From: Streptomyces sp. WP-1
Lineage (GTDB): Bacteria; Actinomycetota; Actinomycetes; Streptomycetales; Streptomycetaceae
DNA: 64,000 nt
Assembly (NCBI RefSeq): GCF_030450125.1
Contig: NZ_CP123923.1
Coordinates: 7,535,001-7,599,000, forward strand
Direction of reading: 5' to 3'
Shown: piece after piece, positions 44,939-52,221 of the stretch
Numbering within the stretch: the first letter of the stretch is position 1
Layout: each line of letters opens with the position of its first letter
Notes under the pieces: generated by a model
The model's database searches: none
Seen by the model: only the letters and a program-made list of their open reading frames with translations
Told to the model about the DNA's origin: nothing
Made by a program: the position numbers and the translations under genes

Positions 44939-45454
44939 TCATCCCGCGTCCGGCGCCCCTCCCGGAGACGACGGTGTACTGCTGAGAGCGACAAGAAGTG
45001 CTTTCATACCGCAGCTCAGCGCCGACCGCTCCGCCGGCTCCATGGCCGCCAGGGCGATCGCCAGCGCCTGGGTCCGCCGCTCCGCCACGTCGTCCAGCAC
45101 CCGGCGTCCTGACACGGTGAGACGCAGACGGACCTCGCGGCGCTTCTCCGGGTGCAGCGCACGATCCAGCAGGCCCGCCGCCTCCAGCCGGTCGCACAGC
45201 CGGCTCGCCGTGGGGAGCCCGATGTCCAACCGCTCGGCCAGCGCGGTGAGGTTCAGCCCTGGTGCCGCGTCAAGCGCCCGCAGCGCCCGCAACTGGTGCA
45301 GGGACAGGCGCAGGGCCGCCTCCTGCGCGGCCAGCGACCACAGGTTCGTGAGACTCTCCACGGCGTCGGCGATCTCCCGTGCAACGGCGTTCGCGCGAAC
45401 GTCCGGTCCCTCCACACGATCGCCGCCAGAGTCGTCGAGCCTGGTCACGAACAC
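44939..45454 (-). CDS. MarR-family regulator (second copy)
   Basis: A 171-residue winged-helix regulator: LHQLRALRALDAAPGLNLTA, LAERLDIGLPTASRLCDRLE, then REVRLRLTVSGRRVLDDVAE. Similar in arrangement to the copy at 38657-39142. Here it is convergent with its PP2C partner (11-base gap). GTG at 45454; GTG two codons later possible. Confidence 0.85.
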   Translation of the reverse strand: MFVTRLDDSGGDRVEGPDVRANAVAREIADAVESLTNLWSLAAQEAALRLSLHQLRALRALDAAPGLNLTALAERLDIGLPTASRLCDRLEAAGLLDRALHPEKRREVRLRLTVSGRRVLDDVAERRTQALAIALAAMEPAERSALSCGMKALLVALSSTPSSPGGAPDAG

Positions 45455-45581
45455 ATCGCTTTCAGTGAGTTCCGCGTGCTGCCGAGAGAAGCCTCATGCA
45501 ATCGCTGTACCCGAAGACACGGGATACACGCAGGTCCCATGGTGACCGGCACCGTTCGTACACGACGCCCTTCCTCCCGGC

Positions 45582-45737
45582 GTCCGACATGCGGATGAGA
45601 ACGGTGTCGCTCACCTCGTAGCAGTCAGCGGCGAGATCGACATGAGCAGTGCCGGCCGCCTTCACCTGACGGACCTGTTCGTCCTCCCCGCCGCGCACCC
45701 GGAGGATTCGCACGGATGGACCGAACAAGGTGGATGA
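45582..45737 (+). pseudogene. STAS-domain gene remnant
   Basis: The rightward frame reads HADENGVAHLVAVSGEIDMS then SAGRL, the first strand and helix of an anti-sigma antagonist STAS domain, then loses similarity and stops at 45735. There is no start codon or ribosome site, and its 3' half overlaps the YihY gene on the other strand. Confidence 0.5.
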
Positions 45738-46624
45738 TCCCCGTGGGCTCGCTTCGCCAGTTCGACGTTGAACTGCGCGCCCGCCAGGAGGGCGAGGTTG
45801 GCCAGCCAGAGCCAGACGAGGAATATCACCACCCCTGCCAGGGAGCCGTAGAGGCGGTGGTACGTGTTCGCGTGCGAGGCGTAGACGGTGAAACCGAAGG
45901 AGGCCGACAGCACCAGTACGATCGCCAGGCCGCCACCCGGAGCCATCCTGCGCAAGGGACGCGACGGTGCCGGACCCGAGCGGTAGAGCACCAGGACCAA
46001 GGCGACGGCCACCACTGCCAGCGCGGGCCAGCGCAGCGCGTCCCACGCGGCCTGCGGAACGGTGCCCATGTCCAGTGCCCGGCCCACACTGCGCGCCAGC
46101 CCGCCGCTCACCAGCAGAGCGAACGTCGTGACCAGGAGGGACGCGAGCAGGACGAGCACCGTGATGATGATGCGCGGAGCAGTCCGCCACACCGGCCGGT
46201 GCGCACTGACGTGGTGCATGGCGTGCAGGGCCCGGCGGAAGACGCTCAGGTAGCTGGAGCCCGACCACAGCGCCCCCGCCGCCCCGAAGAAGAGCAGCAG
46301 CCAGGCCGCGGTCGACTGGCCGGCCAACTGCAGCAGGACGTCCCGCAGCAGGCCACGGGACTCGGCGGGGACCATTTTCGTGAGCCGGTCGATCACCTCG
46401 GGTTTCGCCGTGGGCATGGTGAGCCCCAGCACCGACAGAAGCACGAGGAGGACGGGGAAGAGCGCGAGCACCGCGTAGTAGGTCAGGGCGGCGGCCCAGT
46501 CCGTCACGTCGTCGTTCCAGATGGAGACGGGCGTCCGGCGCAGAGCGGCCCACCACCGGTATGTTCTGCCGCCGCTCTCGCACGGGCGGTCGTCCGCTTC
46601 CGGGACGGTGATCCTGTCCGACAT
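45662..46624 (-). CDS. YihY/BrkB-family inner-membrane protein
   Basis: A 320-residue protein with six hydrophobic segments. DWAAALTYYAVLALFPVLLV near the start, WSGSSYLSVFRRALHAM and TYHRLYGSLAGVVIFLVWLW near the end are typical of the YihY/BrkB (formerly RNase BN) family. ATG at 46624 with GACGAGG close upstream; the longer frame is rejected. The last 25 residues are Cys-containing and unlike the family, perhaps altered where the gene meets the STAS remnant. Confidence 0.85.
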   Translation of the reverse strand: MSDRITVPEADDRPCESGGRTYRWWAALRRTPVSIWNDDVTDWAAALTYYAVLALFPVLLVLLSVLGLTMPTAKPEVIDRLTKMVPAESRGLLRDVLLQLAGQSTAAWLLLFFGAAGALWSGSSYLSVFRRALHAMHHVSAHRPVWRTAPRIIITVLVLLASLLVTTFALLVSGGLARSVGRALDMGTVPQAAWDALRWPALAVVAVALVLVLYRSGPAPSRPLRRMAPGGGLAIVLVLSASFGFTVYASHANTYHRLYGSLAGVVIFLVWLWLANLALLAGAQFNVELAKRAHGDHPPCSVHPCESSGCAAGRTNRSVR

Positions 46625-46688
46625 CCTCGTCGATCCTGTCCTTCCAGACGTGGATGGTGTGCGCACAGCGCGTCTACCCGACCGACGG

Positions 46689-47057
46689 TCAGTGATGTGC
46701 CCCCGTTCCGGTGACCACGGCGAAGACGTCGATGCCGTACGGGACAATCCGCCGAACACGGGTGAACGCCATCGGCCCGCTCACCTCCTCACCCGGGCGG
46801 CGGCCGGGACCGCCGGACAACCCCGTGTGCCTGGGCCGCTCGGGCAGATCGAGCCCCTGCTGTTCGTGGAATGCCTGTGGCACGGGGAGGCGCGCCACCG
46901 TCACTGCCGAGGGCGACGCCTCCATCCCCACGGTCCAGTCCGGGGACCGGACCATCGTCAGCGAGGCGGGCTGACCTCCGGGCAACCAGGGCTGAGCTGA
47001 CCTGCCGCACCAGTGACCCGGCCCCGCGCTTGCGGGGCACGCCGCCGTTTCTGTCAT
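46689..47057 (-). CDS. Hypothetical protein, 122 residues
   Basis: ATG at 47057 has GGGAGG nine bases upstream, a strong ribosome site, and the frame has GC-rich third positions. The protein is soluble with no recognised domain; the middle (TVARLPVPQAFHEQQGLDLP) and the end (FTRVRRIVPYGIDVFAVVTG) look protein-like. It could be a real short gene or the end of a decayed one. Confidence 0.4.
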   Translation of the reverse strand: MTETAACPASAGPGHWCGRSAQPWLPGGQPASLTMVRSPDWTVGMEASPSAVTVARLPVPQAFHEQQGLDLPERPRHTGLSGGPGRRPGEEVSGPMAFTRVRRIVPYGIDVFAVVTGTGAHH

Positions 47058-47222
47058 GGAAACCAGCCTCCCGTGTCGCGGTTGGTGGTGCAGGTTTGGG
47101 TGGTTTGTCGCGTGGTGTGGTACTGCGTCGTCATGGTGTCGGTGCCACGGCGTCCATCTCCTTTCCGAGCCCGGAGTGGGACCGGGGCCCGTCGATGGGA
47201 CGAGCCCCGGCAGGGCATCGGG

Positions 47223-47450
47223 TCAGAGCAGACGCTGACGCAGCTCGGCGGCCGGCACACCGCCGGCCCCCAGGACGGCGAGGGCCTCCTGGAGCTTCAT
47301 CCCGCGGGCGAGCAGGACGAACAGCGCGGCCAGGAGTATGACCAGCAGGAGTAAGGAGACCCGCGGCGAGGACTGGGCGGTGCTCGCCGGGGTGTGCGCG
47401 CACGGCCCGTTCTGCTCAGCAGGAACGGGCTCGGGAAGGAGGTACGACAA
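47223..47450 (-). CDS. Small membrane-anchored protein, 75 residues
   Basis: The frame ends with a clean helix SLLLLVILLAALFVLLARGM and MKLQEALAVLGAGGVPAAEL. TTG at 47450 with GGGAG eight bases upstream is the best start. It follows directly, in another frame, after the beta-helix remnant. Family not recognised. Confidence 0.45.
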   Translation of the reverse strand: MSYLLPEPVPAEQNGPCAHTPASTAQSSPRVSLLLLVILLAALFVLLARGMKLQEALAVLGAGGVPAAELRQRLL

Positions 47451-47461
47451 GGAAGTTGACT

Positions 47462-47925
47462 CCCGACGCCCGGAGCCTGGGTGACCGGGGCGCTGCCGTC
47501 CCCGAAGTCGACCGAGTACGTCGCGATGGGCTTGCCCCACGAAGTGGTGGCGTCGTCGGTCCGCACCGAGGCGACGAACGGCGCGACGCCCCTCGACGGC
47601 GACGGCATGTCGTCGCCGGGGACGGTGAGGGTGTCCTGCCGTTCGATGGCACCTCGGTCGGGGCGGCCCGTCGTGCCGGTGCCGGTGCCGGTGCCGGCGA
47701 CGAGCGGGTCGTCCACGACCGGTGCACCGTCGATATCGGTGGTCAGCTCGCCCGGTGCGTCGGCATCGCCGGAGTCGATGAGCGCGGAGCGCTCGGGCGG
47801 CGCGGTGTGGGCGGGCACATTGAGCCCGTCGATGTCGTGCGCGCCCTGGCCGGTCGCGTCGTGCAGCGACACGGCGGTGGTGTACGGGGTGTCGGCCCAC
47901 GCGTACTCGGGGCGCGGCCGGGCGG
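47462..47925 (-). pseudogene. C-terminal fragment of a right-handed beta-helix protein
   Basis: The frame reads DSGDADAPGELTTDIDGAPV, then VDDPLVAGTGTGTG and DRGAIE, then YSVDFGDGSAPVTQ. Secreted beta-helix (polysaccharide lyase-like) proteins of Streptomyces end with this D-I-D-G/DRGA pattern and a PKD-like DFGDG segment. The N-terminal repeats and signal peptide are absent; the frame is entered from a methyltransferase fragment. Confidence 0.55.
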
Positions 47926-48438
47926 CGGTACCGCCGGGTCGTGCCCCGCGGCCACCAGCGCGCCGGGCCAGTCCTCCCGCAGATCCACCGGGACGGTGAT
48001 CCGCTCGCAGCGTGCGACGGCCTGCTCCTGGCGCAGCACCAAAGCCCTGAAGTCCAGTGGCGCGGCGGTGTCGACCTCGAAGAGCCGGGTGCCCGCGGGC
48101 CAGTCCATCCGGAAGGCCCGGCCGTCCATACCGGCGCCGAGCAGCACGACCTGCCGTATCCCGGACGCGGAGGCCTGCCGCAGCAGATCGTCGGGGAACT
48201 TCGTCCTGATGACGATGGAGAACGCGACACCCAGCCGACGCCGTCGCGCGGCCTCGTCGCCGGGCGGCGTCGACACGGAGGGCCCCAGCCCGCCGGCCGT
48301 GGCGAACGCCTGTGCCAGTGGATCGCGGAACAGCGCGTTCTCCCGCTCGGTCTTCAGCGCCCGCACCCTGGCCACCCCAACCGCCGTGGCCCACACTCCG
48401 GACGGCTGCACGTGCTCATGCTTCTGCTCTTCAGTCAC
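47920..48438 (-). pseudogene. N-terminal fragment of an LCMT/Ppm1-type SAM methyltransferase
   Basis: GTG at 48438 begins a frame with ALKTERENALFRDPLAQAFA, IRTKFPDDLLRQA, then VVLLGAGMDGRAFRMDWPAG and DWPGALVAAGHDPAVP, the start of the leucine carboxyl methyltransferase-like family common in actinobacteria. Similarity stops at about residue 170 of an expected 280; the expected continuation (WLAEGLLMYL) is replaced by the beta-helix fragment in another frame. Probably inactive. Confidence 0.7.
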
Positions 48439-48589
48439 CACGCCAGCCTGTGGGCTGTGCCTGGGAGCTGATCCTGAACGCGGCTTCTCCGCCCCGTCGG
48501 TAAGGAGGCCACCCTCCCACCCGGACCGGATGCTTCGGCCCGCTGAACGGAGCCATCTGGCAACTGCCCAGGTCAGCTGCGGTGAACTC

Positions 48590-48952
48590 ATGACCGAAGC
48601 CCTGCCTGCCGACGTTGCCCACGTGCTGGACGCCATTCTGAGCATGGGGAACGACCCGGGGTTCGCACTCTTTCCGCGGACGCGGCATCTCCGGCTGCAG
48701 ACGCGCTGTGCGTGCGGCTGCGGTTCTGCGGACTTCAGCATCGACGCGGGTGCTGTTGCTCCTGTCCCTGCGATCACGGGCACGCGAGTGGTGGCTGAGA
48801 TATAACTGTTCGGCGCGGGTGGAGGGGCCGTCGGCGAGGTACTGGTGTTCGTCACGGACGGGTATCTGTCGCGGCTCGAGGTCTGCTCGTGGAGCGACGA
48901 ACTTCGGACACCGCCCGACGCACACCGAATTCTGTGCTCATGCGACCGATGA
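48590..48952 (+). pseudogene. Hypothetical gene interrupted by an in-frame TAA
   Basis: ATG at 48590 opens MTEALPADVAHVLDAILSMG and a Cys-rich CACGCGSADFSIDAG. TAA stands at 48803-48805, but the same frame continues with GAGGGAVGEVLVFVTDGYLS and RLEVCSWSDELRTPPDA to TGA at 48950. The two halves read as one protein of about 120 residues, so one codon has become a stop. The 71-residue N-terminal product could still be made. Confidence 0.6.
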
Positions 48953-49495
48953 ACGGTCAAACGCCCCGCGCAGAGGTCTGACGCACCAGGGCAATGGCGC
49001 AACCGGACCGGCGCTGGGCCACACATGGTTTGGCTGTCCGGTGGAGGGCCGGTCCTACAGCGGGTGCGCAGAAGGCGACCCCTCAGTTCGGCGCGCGGAC
49101 CTCCCATATTTTTTCCGCGAGCTTTTGGAACTCCCTGAAGCGCCGTCCTGAGGACCGTTCACCAACATTCAGCTCACCGACGGCGTGCTGCTTCAGCTCG
49201 CCGAGCCGCCGGTGGAGATCCAGATGCAGCATTACGCGTTCGTGTCCGGTCGAGTACCCGAGACGCGGCGCCCGACCGGACGGCAGGATCTGAGTGCCGA
49301 CGAGGTTGGCGGTCGGAGTCGGGAGCAGCACGGTGGCCTACTTCGCCTGGGGGGCTTCACTGACCGCCTGGTGGCCAGGCGGTCGCTCGGGGTCCCTCAT
49401 CGGCTGGTCAGGCGGTCGACTGCCGGGGGATGAGTACGGAAGCGGTACGGCCCGGGGGAGTGGGGTACCCCGGGCCTGTGGCTGTCCGCCGCCGG
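48953..49495. other. Interval holding only a gene remnant
   Basis: 543 bases with no intact gene. It contains the VOC-domain remnant at 49152-49250. A leftward frame at 49083-49331 (82 codons) overlaps that remnant and is not convincing. Confidence 0.45.
49152..49250 (+). pseudogene. VOC (glyoxalase-like) domain remnant
   Basis: Directly after a TGA the frame reads GPFTNIQLTDGVLLQLAEPP then VEIQMQHYAFV, the metal-binding central strand pair of VOC-family proteins (Asp-rich turn, then E-P-x-x-I-x-x-Q-H-Y-A-F). Neither the N- nor the C-terminal part is present. Confidence 0.5.
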
Positions 49496-50032
49496 TTACA
49501 GCCCGACCGGGTTGATGTAGGTGCCCGGGTGGGTGGCGCCGTCCTGCTTGAGGATCTGGCCGCCGAACGGCCACTTCAGGGTGAAGTGAGTCGTCTCGTT
49601 CGGTGGGGTGACGAGGAACTTCGCCGGGACGAACTTCTCCTTCGGGGCCGTGGACTTGGCGACGGGGAGCAGCGTGATGCTGAAGTCGACCGTGCTGCCC
49701 TGCTGGAGGGTCATCCTCGGGGGCTTCTTGGCGGAGCGCGCGAGCGACCAGGTGCCGTCGGTCTTCTGGGCGCCGACCATGTCGACACCGGCGAAGCCCG
49801 CCAGGGTGCAGGCGTGCTTGCTCTTGTTGGTGAACCAGATGAACGCCTGGGTCTGCTTCTTGGTCTGCCCCATCTCCGGCGTTGCGTCGCCCCCCGTGGC
49901 GAAGCCGGCCTTCAGATCGGCGGTGTGGCAGCGGGTCGGAGCGGCGGGGGCGGCCGAGGCCGGGACGGCGGCAGCGGCGGTGCCGGCGACGACAACGGCT
50001 GCCAGAGCCACGGCGGTCAGCTTGTGCTTCAT
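49496..50032 (-). CDS. Secreted DUF4232 protein
   Basis: A 178-residue protein: signal peptide KHKLTAVALAAVVVAGTAAA to about residue 30, then CHTADLKAGFATGGDATPEM, FIWFTNKSKHACTLAGFAGV and a C-terminal beta-rich part, the DUF4232 pattern. Two cysteines could form a disulphide. ATG at 50032 with GGGGACC upstream. Extracellular, function unknown. Confidence 0.85.
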   Translation of the reverse strand: MKHKLTAVALAAVVVAGTAAAAVPASAAPAAPTRCHTADLKAGFATGGDATPEMGQTKKQTQAFIWFTNKSKHACTLAGFAGVDMVGAQKTDGTWSLARSAKKPPRMTLQQGSTVDFSITLLPVAKSTAPKEKFVPAKFLVTPPNETTHFTLKWPFGGQILKQDGATHPGTYINPVGL

Positions 50033-50320
50033 GAAAATTCGGTCCCCTTCGACTACGAATCGGCGCGCGAGGTCAATGCGCGCCTGCACACCTGAAGACG
50101 CACGAAGACCGGGGAAGGTTCGGTGGGCGAGGAGAGTCCTTCACGGCCGAGGGGCGCTCATCGCCGCCAGCCTGATCATGGCGGGTTGAGCCGCCGCGCT
50201 CCGGGGGCGGGTCACTCGGTCCCGCCGATGAGCGGACACGTCCGCCGGCCCCCGGGGAAACCCGTTGCGAGCGACCCGCATCGGATGTCTGACAGGGCGG
50301 CCACTGGCTGGGGAGGGAAC
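50033..50320. promoter_or_regulatory. Divergent intergenic region between DUF4232 and GNAT genes
   Basis: 288 bases without a gene; must contain the leftward DUF4232 promoter. No motif stands out. Confidence 0.3.
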
Positions 50321-50833
50321 ATGAGGGTGCCGCTGCCGCCCCCTCGTTGCACACCGCTCGTCTTCGACTGCGTGCCTTCGAAGACGAGCGATGTGGACGA
50401 TCTCTTCGCCCTGCAGAGCAACGCTCACATCTGGCGTATGGAACAGGAGGGCACGGGGGCACGGTTGGCCGTCGGTCGTGTCTCCGACGGGGCGTTCATC
50501 GGCTGGTGCACCCTGAACAGCTGGAATCCGGCCTTCCGCAGCGCGTCGCTCGGCTACTGCTACGACGACGCGGCCTGGGGCCGGGGCTGTGCGACCGAGG
50601 CGGCGCGTGCGCTGCTGGACTGGGCGTTCGACACGCTGGAGCTGAATCGCGTCCAGGCCGAGGCCGATACGCGCAACACGGCTTCCGCCCGCGTGCTGGA
50701 GAAGCTCGGCTTCCTGCGCGAGGGGACGTTGCGGGAGGACTGCGTCGTCAACGGCGACGTATCCGACTCGTGGGTCTACGGGCTGCTCCGACGCGAGTGG
50801 CAGCCGTCGTCGGAGCCGGTTCCCACCCACTGA
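50321..50833 (+). pseudogene. RimJ/RimL-type GNAT acetyltransferase with compensating frameshifts and a deletion
   Basis: ATG at 50321 (GGGGAGGG upstream). Residues 55-171 are a good RimJ/RimL GNAT (GYCYDDAAWGRGCATEAARA; RVQAEADTRNTASARVLEKL). The N-terminus is odd: the expected LHTARLRLRAFEDE lies in another frame at 50347-50388, so a one-base loss near 50345 is undone by a one-base gain near 50389, scrambling about 15 residues. The usual segment of about 20 residues between NAHIWR and MEQEGTG is missing. The reading frame is open but the product is probably impaired. Confidence 0.65.
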
Positions 50834-51016
50834 CTCCCGGACTGTGCGGTCTCAACCGTCTCGACGGCCGCTGACCTACAGGGAACCCGTTGCCTCGTCC
50901 CATCGGCCGCCGACGAGAATTCCCCGTTGCCGGCGGCCCTACGCGTGTACGGGACGTGGGTGCGGTGAGGGCCGCGCCGAACGCGGCCGTGCGCACGGCG
51001 GTACAAATGCGGTGGT

Positions 51017-51520
51017 TCACGGGGTACGACATGTGCTGCCGCAGTCGTCCGCGACCTGGTCCTCGCGGATGGTGACCAGCTGCCAGTGGATGACGCCGGT
51101 TGTCATCTCGGCGGGGATGGCCACGGCGGAGTCGCTGGGGAGGCCGAGGATCCGTCCCCAGCCGCGTTCCTTCATGCCGGGCAGGTAGGCGCGGATGAGG
51201 CGGACGGTGGACAGGACGCTGACCTCGAAGTGGCGGCGCCATTCGGCGTCGTCGAGCGCGGGCACGGTCCGAAGCGCGCGGGCACGGTCCGAAGCACATC
51301 GGCGGCGCCCCGCTCGGTCGCGAGGTCACCCGCGGCGCCGGTGACGTCCTCGCTGCCGGAGCCGGCGCGCACGGCGTCCGCGACGCGTTCCTCCCCGCGG
51401 CCGTTGACGGCGACGCGGGCTCCCGCGCGGGCGAGTCCGGTGGCGATGGCCGGGCCGATGCCCTGGGAGGAGCCGGTGACCAGGGCGGCACAGCCGGGGA
51501 TGACGGACGCGGGGAATCAC
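51017..51520 (-). pseudogene. Short-chain dehydrogenase pseudogene
   Basis: Leftward from 51520: ALVTGSSQGIGPAIATGLAR (Rossmann TGxxxGIG), VAVNGRGEERVADAVRAG; then, in another frame, DDAEWRRHFEVSVLSTVRLI and RAYLPGMKERGWGRILGLPS. The segment with the NAG/NNLG motif is missing, a 20-base duplication (51257-51296) shifts the frame, and after SDSAVAIPAEM the YxxxK catalytic region is replaced by unrelated WQLVTIREDQVADDCG. Confidence 0.75.
51257..51296. repeat. 20-base tandem duplication in the SDR pseudogene
   Basis: Units 51257-51276 and 51277-51296 differ only in the last base. The extra 20 bases shift the SDR frame. Confidence 0.85.
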
Positions 51521-51734
51521 GATGCTCCGGTCCGCGAGAACGGACGCGCCGCGGACGGCACCGGGGCTACGCCATACGCCCTGGTGTTTTCCCACGATCG
51601 CCCCGCCGCCCTCAAGGCCGCGCGCCGCGCGCCCGGCCGCCTCGTCGGGGCCGTGGGTCGGTGGGGGATGCTTGTGCCGCTTTCCACTCGTCACGGACCG
51701 GGGCGTCCGGCGCGGGGTGTTCTCGGGGGTGTTG

Positions 51735-51828
51735 CGGAGAGGGCAGGATTCGAACCTGCGTGGACCTGCAAGGGTCCGACTTCGGGCTGCTGCCCTGGTC
51801 CCCGATAAGCCGCTCCGGGCACCTCTCC
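51735..51828 (-). tRNA. tRNA-like element with a long variable arm and abnormal anticodon arm (possible tRNA pseudogene)
   Basis: Read leftward: perfect 7-base acceptor stem GGAGAGG/CCTCTCC, D-stem CCCG/CGGG with a normal GAGCGGCTTAT loop, variable arm GGACC/GGTCC, and a perfect T-arm GCAGG-TTCGAAT-CCTGC. Between D-arm and variable arm, ACCAGGGCAGCAGCCCGA cannot form a 5-base stem with a 7-base loop; only GGGC-4-GCCC pairs. No anticodon can be assigned. Type II shape suggests a Ser- or Leu-like origin. CCA is not encoded. Confidence 0.55.
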
Positions 51829-52221
51829 TCGTGTTCGGCCTGCGCTGCGGTGCCGTTCACGAGTACTACCGTGCCAGAACCCGCTGACACGCCCCTGACC
51901 GCCTGCTGACCGGCCCACCCGGCACCGAAGGCGCATGACGTACGACGCCCCGGGTTCACGCGAGCACGCCGGGCCTCCACGGCGGCGTGCTGGCCGCTTT
52001 CCTCCTTCTCCTCTAACGCCGCCGCGAGCGCGGTCTCGGCATCAGGGCCGCCTGCACCGGCCGCGGCAAGGGAACACTGCACTCCGCCGCGTTCCTCTTC
52101 GTGGTCGCAGTCGCTGCCGTCGACGCCTGAGTGCTCCTCGTCGAGGTCGCGGTCCCGCGGCGACGCGGGCCGCGGGCGGGGCCCCGGCGCCGGGCGCCTT
52201 CGAGGGCCGGGCGGGGGCGCC
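51829..52221. other. Gene-free interval
   Basis: About 390 bases between the tRNA-like element and the acyl-CoA dehydrogenase gene with no supported gene or clear motif. Confidence 0.4.

Noticed and set aside
49083..49331. Leftward 82-codon frame
   Set aside because: It lies antisense to the VOC remnant and has no ribosome site or recognisable family.
51612..52082. Leftward 156-codon frame through the tRNA-like element
   Set aside because: It reads straight through a structured RNA-like element and has no domain-like content.
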